Notes under the pieces: generated by a model
The model's input: the letters and a program-made list of their open reading frames with translations, nothing else
Database searches by the model: none
What the model was told of the DNA's origin: nothing
Assembly: GCA_008638415.1 (NCBI GenBank)
Contig: VWVT01000010.1
Location: 186,001-250,000, forward strand
Reading direction: 5' to 3'
Source: Nocardiopsis sinuspersici
GTDB taxonomy: Bacteria > Actinomycetota > Actinomycetes > Streptosporangiales > Streptosporangiaceae
Length of the DNA stretch: 64,000 nt
In this document: one piece after another, positions 1 to 8,987 of the stretch
Layout of the letters: every line of letters starts with the position of its first letter
How positions within the stretch are numbered: position 1 is the stretch's first letter
Translations under genes and position numbers: made by a program

Positions 1-1131
1 GGAGCGCTGTAGGCCCCACAGGTAGTCGCCGCCGCGGATGTTGTGGCGGCGGGCCAGGTGCAGCACGTCCATGACCTCGCCGTAGACGTCCAGCTGGTAC
101 TGGCCCACGGCGGCGTTGCCGATCCGGACCGGATGGGAGGCCTCGTAGCCCGGCAGCCAGTCGGCCTCCCACTCGGTGAGCCTGCGTTCGCCGCGGATGC
201 CGTACATGATCTGCATGAGCTGGGGTTCGCCCGCGACCGCGCGCACCAGCCACTCGCGCCAGGCCAGCGCCTCGTCCTTGTACCCGGAGCGGATCAGCGC
301 CTCCAGGGTGATGGTGGCGTCGCGCAGCCAGCAGTAGCGGTAGTCCCAGTTGCGCACCCCGCCGAGGTGCTCGGGCAGCGAGGTGGTGGGCGAGGCGACG
401 ATTCCGCCGGTGGGACTGTAGGTGAGGGCCTTGAGCACGATGAGGGAGCGGATGACCGCCTCGCGGTAGGGGCCCTCGTAGGTGCACTGGTTCACCCACT
501 TCTCCCAGAACCGCTCGGTGCGGGAGAGCGCTTTCTCCGCGTCCAGGTGGTCCGACTCCTCCACCTGGGAGGGGTGCCAGGTCATCACGAACGGAACCCG
601 TTGGCCGGCGGTGACGGTGAAGGTGGCGTCGTGGGTGAAGTTGTGGCCCTGCAGGGGGATGGGGCTGCTCAGCCAGACGGAGTCGGGGCCCGCGATGGCC
701 ACCAGTTCGGTACCGGCGCGGTGCACCCACGGAACGACGTGGCCGTAGTCGAAGCGGATGCGCATGGTGGTCTCCATGCACACCGAGCCCGCCAGTCCCT
801 CCACGATGCGGACGATGTGCGGGGCGCCGCCGCGCGGCGGCATGAAGTCGATGACCCGGACGGAACCGTCGCCGGTGTCCCACTCCGACTCCAGGATGAG
901 CGTGTCGCCCCGGTAGCGGCGGCGGGTGGCGCGGGACGCGCCCTCGGCGGGCCGCAGGATCCAACTGCCGTTCTGGTCGTCGCCCAGCATCGCGGCGAAG
1001 CAGGCGGAGGAGTCGAAGTCGGGAAGACACGCCCAGTCGATGGAGCCGTCACGTCCGACCAGCGCGGCGGTCTGCATGTCGCCGATCATTGCGTAGTCCT
1101 CGATCCAGCCGGGCACGCGGCTCACCCCCAT
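1..1131 (-). CDS. Glycoside hydrolase family 15 protein (glucoamylase/trehalase type), 3' end outside window
   Basis: 377 codons are visible and the C-terminus lies beyond the left edge. GH15 enzymes hydrolyse alpha-glucosidic bonds; the bacterial branch with this N-terminus includes trehalases. The protein opens with a beta-rich N-terminal domain (PGWIEDYAMIGDMQTAAL, then DGSIDWACLPDFDS near residue 30). It then enters the (alpha/alpha)6 barrel, with NWDYRYCWLRDATITLEA near residue 265 and LPGYEASHPVRIGNAA near residue 320, both GH15 hallmarks. The general acid/base lie mostly in the missing part. The ATG is chosen because it directly precedes the conserved PGWIEDY start; a stop in another frame overlaps it as TGATG. 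No strong RBS is visible. Family is secure; trehalase versus glucoamylase is undecided. Confidence 0.9.
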   Translation of the reverse strand, partial: MGVSRVPGWIEDYAMIGDMQTAALVGRDGSIDWACLPDFDSSACFAAMLGDDQNGSWILRPAEGASRATRRRYRGDTLILESEWDTGDGSVRVIDFMPPRGGAPHIVRIVEGLAGSVCMETTMRIRFDYGHVVPWVHRAGTELVAIAGPDSVWLSSPIPLQGHNFTHDATFTVTAGQRVPFVMTWHPSQVEESDHLDAEKALSRTERFWEKWVNQCTYEGPYREAVIRSLIVLKALTYSPTGGIVASPTTSLPEHLGGVRNWDYRYCWLRDATITLEALIRSGYKDEALAWREWLVRAVAGEPQLMQIMYGIRGERRLTEWEADWLPGYEASHPVRIGNAAVGQYQLDVYGEVMDVLHLARRHNIRGGDYLWGLQRS

Positions 1132-1682
1132 CACGTCGTCATGATTCCTGCGGTCGGCGCCTCGTGGGTCGGCACCGCGATCTCGCGGTCCGACGCTCGC
1201 ACGTCCGTGCGCACGCTCCGCCGGGAGCCTCCCACCCAGCCCGCCACCGGGAGCGGACCCGTGGTCGGGAAGGGGCGCCGTTCGGGCCACGTTCTGCCTC
1301 CGCACCAGCCGCCGCATGCCTTCCACCCGGTTATGTGCCCAGGTGAGGGCAGGCGAAAAGGCCGGTGGCCAGGAACCGTCCCGAACACGGTCCGTTCCGT
1401 TCACCGCGGTCCCCATCTTCCCCTCTTCGGGGGGAGACACGCCACCGCGCTTGCACGTGCATAGGAATGTGCAAGGAGAAATGTGGGGAAATGAGGGAGT
1501 TTGTCAGTTCAGAAGTTACGACGTGGTGACCAATATTCGGTCACGGGCCAACTTCCGGCCATTGAGAGCAGGGTGGTCGGACGGCCGGAACCCCGGCGGC
1601 GTAGGCGATTCCAAGGACCGGGCACGAGACGGGACGGTGGTGCGGAAACGGGAGCCGTGCCGTCGGACCGGCCCGCCGGGGG
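1132..1682. other. Intergenic region with an operator-like inverted repeat
   Basis: About 550 bases lie between two leftward genes. I see no convincing gene. A short frame opening at the ATG at 1481 follows AAGGAG too closely (2 nt) and becomes Arg/Pro-rich, unlike protein. The stretch 1451-1560 is clearly richer in A+T than its surroundings and contains the inverted repeat TTGCAC (1451-1456), N12, GTGCAA (1469-1474). This could be an operator in a promoter reading either way. No regulator is assigned. Confidence 0.4.
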
Positions 1683-2375
1683 TCACCGGGAGTCCGGGAG
1701 CCCGCTGGTCTCGGACTCCCGGTCGGGCATGCGCATCAGGGGCAGGAACACCTGGGCCAGCGGGCCGATCGCCACAGCGAACACCAGGGTCCCCACACCC
1801 ACCGTCCCACCCATGAGGAAGCCGGTGGCCACGACGCCCGCCTCGATCGAGGTCCGAGCCAGGCGCACCGACCACCCCCGCGCGGCCAGGCCGGTCATCA
1901 GCCCGTCCCGGGGGCCCGGGCCCAACTGGGCGCCGATGTAGCACCCGGTCGCGACCGCGCACACCACCACCCCGAGCCCCAGCAACGCCACCCGCACCAC
2001 CAGCGAGTCGGTCTCGGGTAGCAGCCACAGGAACAGGTCCACCGTCATGCCCACCACGACCACGTTGCTCAGCGTGCCCAGGCCCGGCTTCTGGCGCAGG
2101 GGAATCCACAGCAGCATCAGCATCGCGCCGACCAGCACGCTCCATGTGCCGATGGACAGCCCGGTCTGTCGGGACAGGCCCTGGTGGAGCACGTCCCAGG
2201 GCATCGCGCCCAACTCGGCGTGGACGAGCAGGGCGCCGCTCAGCCCGTACAGGGTCAGGCCCGCGTACAGCCGGGTCAGGCGGCGCAGCCGGGGACGGGG
2301 CAGGGCCGGGGTGATCATCACCCGGCCCAGCAGTTCGGCGGCCGCGTCGCGGACGGGACGGGGCTGTGCGTTCAC
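1683..2375 (-). CDS. YczE/YitT-like multi-pass membrane protein
   Basis: 230-residue integral membrane protein with about five or six hydrophobic helices. The first follows a basic N-terminus (LTRLYAGLTLYGLSGALLV near residue 40); later segments are TWSVLVGAMLMLLWI, NVVVVGMTVDLFLWLL and VALLGLGVVVCAVATGCYI. The motif GAMPWDVLHQGL followed by G-GPRDGLM is typical of YczE-type proteins, whose substrate is unknown. The GTG start is chosen because AAGGGA lies 6 nt upstream; a longer upstream frame has no RBS. It is divergent from a MocR-type regulator 213 bp away, an arrangement often seen for this family in actinobacteria. By inference the regulator controls it. Confidence 0.8.
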   Translation of the reverse strand: MNAQPRPVRDAAAELLGRVMITPALPRPRLRRLTRLYAGLTLYGLSGALLVHAELGAMPWDVLHQGLSRQTGLSIGTWSVLVGAMLMLLWIPLRQKPGLGTLSNVVVVGMTVDLFLWLLPETDSLVVRVALLGLGVVVCAVATGCYIGAQLGPGPRDGLMTGLAARGWSVRLARTSIEAGVVATGFLMGGTVGVGTLVFAVAIGPLAQVFLPLMRMPDRESETSGLPDSR

Positions 2376-2587
2376 AGGGGTTCCCTTCACACCTGGGATC
2401 ATCGGATGAAGGCCCGCGCGAAGGACGCGGAGCCGGGAGGCGTGGTCCGGAGAACGTGGAACCGGGTCATGGGGCCACCGGAGTCCGGCGGGGGAGCCAC
2501 CTGGGTATCGTGGCGGATGCGGCGCTGGGAATGAAGTGCCAATCACGGGCAAGTGGCCTGGTTCGCGACACGGCGGCGGGAGACGGC

Positions 2588-4054
2588 ATGGCGAGGCAGA
2601 GCGGCCACCGCGCGGCGGAGCGTCCGGGGAGCGGCACCCGGCGGATCAACGGACGCCTCCTCGCCCGCCTCATCGGCGAGGCGCCCGTGGAGCGCCCCTA
2701 CTACCTGGCCGTCTCCCGGGCCGTCAGCGGGCTGGTCCTGGACGGACGGGTCCCCAGCAACACCCGGCTGCCCGCCGAACGCGACCTGGCCACCGCCCTC
2801 GGGGTCAGCCGCAACACCGTCACCGCCGCCTACGCCTGGCTGCGCGACCACGGATTCCTGGAGAGCAGGCAGGGCGCGGGCAGCTGGACCGTCCTGCCGG
2901 GCTCCGGTACCGACGAGCCCTCGCCGTTCGTCCCCGCCGCCGAGCACATCGACCTGGGCGTGGCCGCGCCCCCGGCCGTGGAGGGGTTGCGCGCCGCCGC
3001 GCTCCGGGCCGCCGAGCAGCTCTCCGCGCACGTGGGCGGACTGGGTTACCACCCCTACGGCCTGCCCGAGCTGCGTCACGCCATCGCCCGCCGCTACGTG
3101 GAGCGCGGGCTGCCCACCACCCCCGAGCAGATCTTCGTCACCAACGGCGCGCAGCAGGGCATCGCGCTGGCCCTGGACCTGCTCCTGCGGCCCGGTGACG
3201 AGATGCTGGTGGAGTCGCCCACCTATCCGCACGCGCTGGACGCCGCCCGCCGCGGCGGGGCCCGGATACGCACCGTCGGGGTGACGCCGCAGGGCTGGGA
3301 CATGGAGTACCTCGTCGACGCGTTCCGCCGGTGGAAGCCCGACCTGGCCTACCTCGTCCCCGACTTCCAGAATCCCACCGGCGCCCTGATGGACGACGAG
3401 GAGCGCCGCGTCCTGGTGCGCGAGGCGCGCCGGGCGGAGAGCTACCTGGTCATCGACGAGGCGGTCACGGAACTGGCCATCGACTCCGGAGACCTGCCCG
3501 CGCCGGTGGCCGCCCACGACACCGACGGCCGGGTGCTGACGGTGGGCTCGGTGGCCAAACTGCTGTGGGGCGGCCTGCGGGTGGGGTGGGTGCGCACCAC
3601 GCCGCCGATGGTGACCCGTCTGATGGCCGCCCGGCAGCGCTTCGACCTCGCCGGGGCGGTGCTGGACCAGCTCACCGCCACCCACCTGCTCGCCGACGTG
3701 ATGCGCATCCGCGCCGAGCGCAGCCGCCAACTGCGCCGCAACCGGGACGCGCTGCTGTACGCGCTGCGGGAGCGGCTGCCCGACTGGCGGTCCAGCGTGC
3801 CCGGAGGCGGGCTGGTGCTGTGGACGGCGCTGCCCCAGCCCATGGCCGGCGCGCTGTCCGCGGCCGCCGTCCGGCACGGGGTGCGTCCCGCGGCCGGCCC
3901 GGTGTTCGGGGACGACGGCACCCTGGAGCGCTACCTGCGCCTGTCCTACACCCAGCCGCCGGACGTGCTCGCCGACGCCGTGGACCGCCTGGCCGCCGCC
4001 TACGCCGAGACCCTGGCCCACCCGGCGCAGTCCCGGGGACAGCTGTACGTGTGA
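2588..4054 (+). CDS. MocR/PdxR-family regulator (GntR winged helix fused to a class I aminotransferase fold)
   Basis: 488 residues. The N-terminal GntR-type winged helix spans about residues 25-100 (LPAERDLATALGVSRNTV). An aminotransferase-like domain follows (about 110-480) with YHPYGLPELRHAIARRY, the VPDFQNPTG motif and the PLP-lysine region SVAKLLWGGLRVGW. MocR proteins bind PLP and control nearby genes such as pyridoxal or amine metabolism or a divergent transporter. The PLP lysine is present, so a sensory aminotransferase domain is likely intact. The ATG follows GGGAG at 5 nt. The divergent YczE-type membrane gene is the likely target. The effector is not visible in sequence. Confidence 0.9.
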   Translation: MARQSGHRAAERPGSGTRRINGRLLARLIGEAPVERPYYLAVSRAVSGLVLDGRVPSNTRLPAERDLATALGVSRNTVTAAYAWLRDHGFLESRQGAGSWTVLPGSGTDEPSPFVPAAEHIDLGVAAPPAVEGLRAAALRAAEQLSAHVGGLGYHPYGLPELRHAIARRYVERGLPTTPEQIFVTNGAQQGIALALDLLLRPGDEMLVESPTYPHALDAARRGGARIRTVGVTPQGWDMEYLVDAFRRWKPDLAYLVPDFQNPTGALMDDEERRVLVREARRAESYLVIDEAVTELAIDSGDLPAPVAAHDTDGRVLTVGSVAKLLWGGLRVGWVRTTPPMVTRLMAARQRFDLAGAVLDQLTATHLLADVMRIRAERSRQLRRNRDALLYALRERLPDWRSSVPGGGLVLWTALPQPMAGALSAAAVRHGVRPAAGPVFGDDGTLERYLRLSYTQPPDVLADAVDRLAAAYAETLAHPAQSRGQLYV

Positions 4055-4082
4055 GGGCGGCGGCCGCCGCCCCCACAAGCCC

Positions 4083-4919
4083 TCAGGCCCCTCCGGCCGG
4101 CACGGCGAACCGCCGCGCGAAGCGGACCACCTCGCCGAGCACCTCGTCCCGGTTGGTCTCGTTGAACACCTCGTGCCGGGCGCCGGGGAAGACCCGTGCG
4201 GTGAAGTCCTCGCCCATGACCGAGGTGATGCCCACCTTCGTGCCCTCCAGGGGCACCAGCCGGTCGTCGGAGCCGTGCACCCACAGCAGCGGCAGCGTGC
4301 CCACACTTCCGGCGGCGAGGCCCCGCTCCATCTCGGCGAGCATGGCCTTCACGGTGGCGCGCTTGAAGGGGCCGTGCCAGACCAGTTCGTCGGCCACGTA
4401 CGCCTCGCCCACGGCGGGGTCGCGCGAGAGCGTGGACGGGTCGATGGGAACGTCGGGGATCTCCTCGGCGGCGGCGAGCTGCTCCAGGTCGGCCCACCGG
4501 CCCAGCACGGGCCCGGAGAGCACCAGCGCCCGGAGCTCGTCGGGGCGGGTCTGGGCGTAGCGGGAGGCGATCAGCCCGCCCATGGAGTGGCCGATGAGCA
4601 CCAGCGGCAGCGCCCGGTAGGCCGTGCGCGCCTGGGTGATGACCCGGTGCACGTCCTCGACCACGTCCGCGTAGTCGTCGATCAGCACCCGCTCGCCGGA
4701 GGAGCGCCCGTGTCCCCGGTGGTCGGCGCCGTAGACCACCGCGCCCGCCGCGACCAGGTCCTCGGCCACCTGCTGGTACCGTCCCAGGTGCTCGCCGTAG
4801 CCGTGGACCAGCACCGCCAGCCAGGTCGGTTCGCCCCCGGTCGGGGCCCACGCCCGCGCCGCCAGCCTCTCCGAACCGTCGGGTCCGCCCGCCAGAGCCC
4901 ACTCGCGTGTGGTGATCAC
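4083..4919 (-). CDS. Alpha/beta hydrolase, monoacylglycerol-lipase type
   Basis: 278-residue serine hydrolase. It shows the oxyanion-hole motif VLVHGYGEHLGRY (about residue 37), the DHRGHGRS strand-turn typical of the monoacylglycerol lipase/lysophospholipase branch, and the nucleophile elbow GHSMGG (about residue 112). Asp in GSDDRLVP and His in ARHEVFNE are near the C-terminus, so the catalytic triad is complete. No signal peptide, so probably cytosolic. The GTG start follows GGAGG 7 nt upstream. It converges with the MocR gene, only 28 bp apart. Substrate is inferred from family resemblance only. Confidence 0.88.
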   Translation of the reverse strand: MITTREWALAGGPDGSERLAARAWAPTGGEPTWLAVLVHGYGEHLGRYQQVAEDLVAAGAVVYGADHRGHGRSSGERVLIDDYADVVEDVHRVITQARTAYRALPLVLIGHSMGGLIASRYAQTRPDELRALVLSGPVLGRWADLEQLAAAEEIPDVPIDPSTLSRDPAVGEAYVADELVWHGPFKRATVKAMLAEMERGLAAGSVGTLPLLWVHGSDDRLVPLEGTKVGITSVMGEDFTARVFPGARHEVFNETNRDEVLGEVVRFARRFAVPAGGA

Positions 4920-5094
4920 CGTGTTCCGCCTCCTTGCCCGCGGCCTCGTCTGCGACGATCGGGGTGGTCCGCGACCGTCCCCGGAACCCTACGGTGGAGC
5001 GGGGCCGGTACGCACGGGGCCGGTGTTGGACCTTCGTACAAGACCGGCGCGATCGGGGCGGCGCTGAGGGACCCCCGTGCATCGGAGAGGTAAC

Positions 5095-5230
5095 GATCAC
5101 GCCCGTGTGCGTACGCGGCCGCCTCGAATGCCGAAAATTTTTCGTGTTGAGCAACGAATTGCGGCATATGGTGTGTCCATAAATACACATCGTTAAAAGG
5201 GGATCTTCTACGCTTATCTATGGGTATCTC
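5095..5230. promoter_or_regulatory. AT-rich promoter region upstream of moaA
   Basis: This stretch drops far below the local G+C content (runs such as GAAAATTTTTCG, CATAAATACAC, GTTAAAAGGGG). It contains a small inverted repeat TGTGT, N8, ACACA around 5170-5190. It separates a leftward hydrolase gene from rightward moaA and most likely holds the moaA promoter, possibly with an operator or leader. I could not recognise a molybdenum-cofactor riboswitch fold. Confidence 0.45.
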
Positions 5231-5289
5231 CCGGGCAGGTGCCTCTGTGCACGACCGCTCGGCAACTCGGACTGGAGAGGGTGACGCCC

Positions 5290-6297
5290 GTGCTGGCCGA
5301 CTCCTATGGGCGAGTGGCGACTGACCTGCGGGTCTCGCTCACCGACCGCTGCAACCTCAGGTGTACCTACTGCATGCCGCCGGAAGGGCTGGAGTGGCTG
5401 CCCAAGCCGGAACTGCTCACCGACGACGAACTCCTCCGCCTGGTCCGCATCGGTGTGACCCGCCTCGGCATCACCGAGGTGCGCTTCACCGGAGGTGAAC
5501 CCCTGCTCCGCCGCGGACTGCCCGGCCTCATCGCCGGGACGACCGAGCTGCGGCCCCGACCCCAGACCGCCCTGACCACCAACGGCATCGGTCTGGCCCG
5601 CATGGCCCCCGCCCTGGCCGAGGCCGGACTCGACCGCGTCAACGTCTCCCTCGACACCCTCCGACCGGATGTGTTCGAGACCCTGGCGCGGCGCCGCCGA
5701 CTCGACGACGTCCTCGACGGTATGGCGGGTGCGGCCGACGCCGGACTCACCCCCGTCAAGGTCAACACCGTCCTGATGCGCGGCGTCAACGACGCCGAGG
5801 CGGCCGACCTCCTGCGCTTTTGCGTCGAGCGGGGCTACGAGCTGCGCTTCATCGAGCAGATGCCGCTGGACGCCCAGCACGGCTGGCGGCGCGACACCAT
5901 GATCACCGCCGAGGAGATCCTCGCCTCCCTCGAGGCCGAGTTCACCCTGGACGCCGCCGACAGCGAGACGCGCGGCAGCGCGCCCGCCGAGCTCTTCCAC
6001 GTGCGCGGAGCCCGCTTCCCCAACGGGGAGCAGGCGACGGTCGGCGTCATCGGCTCGGTCACCCGCCCCTTCTGCGGGGCCTGTGACCGGGTCCGCCTCA
6101 CCGCCGACGGGCAGGTGCGCAACTGCCTGTTCGCCCGGGAGGAGTCCGACCTGCGCGCCCTGCTGCGGGGCGGCGCCACCGACGAGGAGATCGCCCGGAG
6201 CTGGACCGCCGCCGTGGCCACCAAGCTGCCCGGGCACGGCATCAACGACCCCAGTTTCCTACAGCCGTCCCGGCCCATGTCGGCGATCGGCGGCTGA
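5290..6297 (+). CDS. moaA: GTP 3',8-cyclase MoaA (molybdenum cofactor biosynthesis)
   Basis: 335 residues. A radical SAM enzyme that, with MoaC, converts GTP toward cyclic pyranopterin monophosphate. The N-terminal cluster motif CNLRCTYCMP (CxxxCxxC) is at about residues 20-29 and the SAM-binding GGEPLLR at about 65. The C-terminal second [4Fe-4S] cluster cysteines are in FCGACDRVR...GQVRNCLF near residues 265-280, and the functional GG tail (SAIGG) ends the protein. The GTG at 5290 is preferred because GGAGAGG lies 9 nt upstream and the product then starts MLADSYGRVATDLRVS, matching family length; GTG at 5239 would add 17 unsupported residues. mobA lies 1.9 kb downstream. Confidence 0.95.
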   Translation: MLADSYGRVATDLRVSLTDRCNLRCTYCMPPEGLEWLPKPELLTDDELLRLVRIGVTRLGITEVRFTGGEPLLRRGLPGLIAGTTELRPRPQTALTTNGIGLARMAPALAEAGLDRVNVSLDTLRPDVFETLARRRRLDDVLDGMAGAADAGLTPVKVNTVLMRGVNDAEAADLLRFCVERGYELRFIEQMPLDAQHGWRRDTMITAEEILASLEAEFTLDAADSETRGSAPAELFHVRGARFPNGEQATVGVIGSVTRPFCGACDRVRLTADGQVRNCLFAREESDLRALLRGGATDEEIARSWTAAVATKLPGHGINDPSFLQPSRPMSAIGG

Positions 6298-6506
6298 CCC
6301 CGCACCGACCCCCGCACCCTCCCGCACCCTCCCGTCGCCCGTTCCACGCGACGGGTGCGTTCCCGCGATCCCGGGTATCCACGGAAACACGTTGCACGCC
6401 CCGCTCCGCTCTGGCTTGACGTCTCGGGGGCCGGACGCCCCGGGGCACCCGTACGTGCTCCCGCGAACGACACACGGGCCCGGTCCGGAAAGGGAGGTGG
6501 CCTGAC

Positions 6507-7694
6507 ATGCCCTACACCGAGGTTGCCGGGGAACGCGTTCCGATCCGCATGTGGGTCGCGCCCGCCGAGGTCGAGGCCGCGGCGATGGAACAGCTGCGCA
6601 ACGTCACCCGCGTGCCGTGGGTGCACGGCCTGGCCGTCATGCCGGACGTGCACTACGGCAAGGGGGCGACGGTCGGCTCGGTCATCGCCATGCGCGACGC
6701 CGTCAGCCCCGCCGCCGTCGGGGTCGACATCGGCTGCGGGATGACCGCCGTGCGCACCGACCTGACCGCCGAGCGCCTGCCCGACGACCTGGGGCGGCTG
6801 CGCTCCGCCCTGGAGGCCGTGGTCCCGGTCGGCTTCCACGCCCACGACGAGCCGGTCGACCCCGCCACCGTTCCCGCCCTGCGCAGCACGGACTGGGACG
6901 CGTTCTGGTCCGGGTTCGACCGCCTCGCCGACGCCGTCCACTCCCGCCGAACCAGGGCCCGGCACCAGATGGGCACCCTCGGCGGCGGCAACCACTTCCT
7001 GGAGGTGTGCCTGGACGACGACGAAGCCGTGTGGCTGGTGCTGCACTCCGGGTCGCGCAACATCGGCAAGGAACTGGCCGAGCACCACATCGAGCGCGCC
7101 CGGAAGCTGCCGCACAATCAGGACCTGCCCGACCGGGACCTGTCGGTGTTCGTCGGCGGCACACCGGAGATGGAGGCCTACCGCCGCGACCTGTTCTGGG
7201 CCCAGGAGTACGCGCGGCGCAACCGGGACGTGATGATGGGCCTGGCCTGCCGCGCCGTGGCCGAGCAGGTCCCGGGAGCCCGCTTCGAGCAGTGGATCTC
7301 CTGCCACCACAACTACGTGTCCGAGGAGTCCTACGACGGCGTGGACGTGCTCGTCACCCGCAAGGGCGCCATCCGCGCCGGGGAGGGCGAGCTCGGGATC
7401 ATCCCGGGCAGCATGGCGACCGGGACCTACATCGTGCGCGGGCTGGGCAACCCCGCCTCCTTCAACTCCGCCTCGCACGGGGCGGGGCGCAGGATGAGCC
7501 GGAACAAGGCCCGCAAGACCTTCAGCGCGGCCGACCTGGCCGAGCAGACCAGGGGAGTGGAGTGCCGCAAGGACGCGGGTGTGGTGGACGAGATCCCGGC
7601 CGCCTACAAGGACCTGGAGTCGGTGATCGAGGCCCAGACCGACCTGGTCGAGGTGGTCGCCCGCCTGCGCCAGGTGGTGTGCGTCAAGGGCTGA
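6507..7694 (+). CDS. rtcB: RtcB-family RNA ligase
   Basis: 395 residues. RtcB joins RNA 2',3'-cyclic phosphate or 3'-phosphate ends to 5'-OH ends using GTP and Mn2+, in tRNA or rRNA repair. Visible metal/guanylate-site motifs are MPDVHYGKGATVG (about 50), GVDIGCGM (about 72), GGGNHFLEV (about 158), HSGSRNIG (about 178), CHHNYV (about 265) and the C-terminal SHGAGR, which includes the guanylylated histidine. The shorter actinobacterial type is about this length. The ATG has an excellent RBS (GGGAGG). It lies between moaA and mobA with no archease gene visible. A hairpin follows the stop. Confidence 0.93.
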   Translation: MPYTEVAGERVPIRMWVAPAEVEAAAMEQLRNVTRVPWVHGLAVMPDVHYGKGATVGSVIAMRDAVSPAAVGVDIGCGMTAVRTDLTAERLPDDLGRLRSALEAVVPVGFHAHDEPVDPATVPALRSTDWDAFWSGFDRLADAVHSRRTRARHQMGTLGGGNHFLEVCLDDDEAVWLVLHSGSRNIGKELAEHHIERARKLPHNQDLPDRDLSVFVGGTPEMEAYRRDLFWAQEYARRNRDVMMGLACRAVAEQVPGARFEQWISCHHNYVSEESYDGVDVLVTRKGAIRAGEGELGIIPGSMATGTYIVRGLGNPASFNSASHGAGRRMSRNKARKTFSAADLAEQTRGVECRKDAGVVDEIPAAYKDLESVIEAQTDLVEVVARLRQVVCVKG

Positions 7695-7701
7695 CACGTC
7701 G

Positions 7702-7725
7702 GGCCGGCGGAGGTCTTCGCCGGCC
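7702..7725 (+). terminator. Hairpin after rtcB
   Basis: Perfect 8-bp stem GGCCGGCG (7702-7709) and CGCCGGCC (7718-7725) with an 8-nt loop, just after the rtcB stop. There is only a weak T-rich tail, common for actinobacterial terminators. Confidence 0.5.
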
Positions 7726-7742
7726 TGCGTAACCTTCTTCCC

Positions 7743-8180
7743 ATGGGACACCGACACCCGAGCAAGCTCAAGAACTCCGAAGTGAGCCACGCACGGGCCC
7801 GATGGCTGCTGCGGGCCGAGCTGGACGGCTGCGAGGAGTGCCAGCGTGAGGGCGACCGCGAGGCCCTGAGGGACCTCGCCTCCGGCGGGGTGTTCGACTC
7901 GCTCCTGACGGGGTTCGTTCTGGCGCGCACCCAGCAGTGGTACTCGCCGAGCCGACCGGTCCAGTACCCGGCCACGGTGTACCGCATCGCGCCCATCGAC
8001 GAACGCGACTTCTGGCGGGAGCCCACCCAGCACTGCATGCGGGTGTGCACGGTCCAGGGGTCGCAGGGCACCAGCGTGGACACCGTGCCCGCGCTCAAGG
8101 AACTGCGGCTGATGCCGATGGAGGACCGCGGGTTCGTCCTGGACGACGTGGTCGACGGACTGGCCGAGGCGGAGGGATGA
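7743..8180 (+). CDS. Conserved hypothetical protein, 145 aa
   Basis: I do not recognise the family. The protein is soluble, with a basic His-rich N-terminus (GHRHPSKLKNSEVSHAR), a CEEC pair near residue 35, and later single cysteines (QHCMRVCTVQ) that could bind metal or form disulfides. The C-terminus is acidic. The start has no RBS, but a TAACCT -10 box (7730-7735) ends 7 nt before the ATG, so the mRNA is probably leaderless. The stop overlaps the start of mobA (ATGA), implying co-transcription and a possible link to molybdenum cofactor metabolism, which is inference only. Confidence 0.7.
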   Translation: MGHRHPSKLKNSEVSHARARWLLRAELDGCEECQREGDREALRDLASGGVFDSLLTGFVLARTQQWYSPSRPVQYPATVYRIAPIDERDFWREPTQHCMRVCTVQGSQGTSVDTVPALKELRLMPMEDRGFVLDDVVDGLAEAEG

Positions 8181-8902
8181 GTGACATGGTCCGCGAGGTG
8201 GGCGCCCCCCTGGACGCGGTCGTGCTGGCGGGGGGAGCGGGCCGCCGCATGGGCGGCGTCGACAAACCGGGGCTGGACGTGGCCGGACGGACACTGCTGG
8301 AGCGGGTCACCGACGTGGTCCGCGCCCACAACGCCGACGCGGTCCGCGTCCACGGCGCGGGAACCGTGGCTCCCTCCGGCACGGCGGCCGTCGGCGCGAC
8401 GCCCGAGGACGCGCGGGACACCGCGGGCAGCCGCGGGGAGGCCGGGGAGGACGCCGGCGGGGGCCGGACGATCGTGGTCGGACCGACCCGGGAGAGCCCC
8501 CGCGCGCTCTACGTCCGCGAGGACCCGCCCGGCTCGGGCCCGGTGCCCGCCCTGCGCGCCGGCCTGGCGCACGTGCGCACTCCCTGGTTCGCGCTGCTCG
8601 CCGCCGACCTGCCCCACCTGGACACCGGCCACCTGGCCGCCCTCACCGCCGCCCTGAGCGAGGACGACGCGGGAGCGGTGTTCGTGGACTCCACCGGACA
8701 CGAGCAGTGGCTCACAGGGGTATGGCGCGCCGACGCCGTCCGCGCCGCCCTCGCCGACTACCGGGGCCGGTCCCTGTACCGCCTGCTCGGCCCCCTCCGG
8801 CCCCGCGCGGTGCCGCCGGCCGACGACCTGGCCGTGGCCGACTGCGACACCCCCGAGGACCTCGACCGCGCCCGCCGCCTGCTGGAGCCCCCGGCCGGCT
8901 GA
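8177..8902 (+). CDS. mobA: MobA-like molybdenum cofactor guanylyltransferase/NTP transferase
   Basis: 241 residues. MobA attaches GMP to molybdopterin to form MGD. The N-terminus carries the nucleotidyltransferase signature LAGGAGRRMGGVDKP (about residues 15-29), and AADLPHL near 140 supplies the metal-binding Asp. VADCDTPEDLDRARRLL near the C-terminus is also family-typical. Residues about 50-95 form a Gly/Ala/Glu-rich insertion not normally present. It overlaps the preceding gene by 4 nt (ATGA) with GGAGGG upstream. moaA in the same 4-kb stretch supports the assignment; a related cytidylyl- or guanylyltransferase cannot be excluded. Confidence 0.85.
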   Translation: MSDMVREVGAPLDAVVLAGGAGRRMGGVDKPGLDVAGRTLLERVTDVVRAHNADAVRVHGAGTVAPSGTAAVGATPEDARDTAGSRGEAGEDAGGGRTIVVGPTRESPRALYVREDPPGSGPVPALRAGLAHVRTPWFALLAADLPHLDTGHLAALTAALSEDDAGAVFVDSTGHEQWLTGVWRADAVRAALADYRGRSLYRLLGPLRPRAVPPADDLAVADCDTPEDLDRARRLLEPPAG

Positions 8903-8987
8903 AACGGGCCGCCGCTTGCCGAGCAGCGGTCCGGTGGTCCATGATGTCCGCCATGACGATCAGGAAGGGCGGAACCCGCCCGGGCCG

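Noticed and set aside
43..1464. Long open frame on the plus strand opposite the GH15 gene
   Set aside because: It encodes Val/Gly/His-rich low-complexity sequence with no motif, and lies antisense to a clear GH15 protein.
5095..5290. Possible molybdenum-cofactor riboswitch before moaA
   Set aside because: Only an AT-rich stretch and a small inverted repeat are seen; the conserved multi-stem structure is not recognisable.
5835..8294. 819-codon minus-strand frame across moaA, rtcB and the following genes
   Set aside because: Antisense shadow of high-GC genes; three well-identified proteins are on the other strand.
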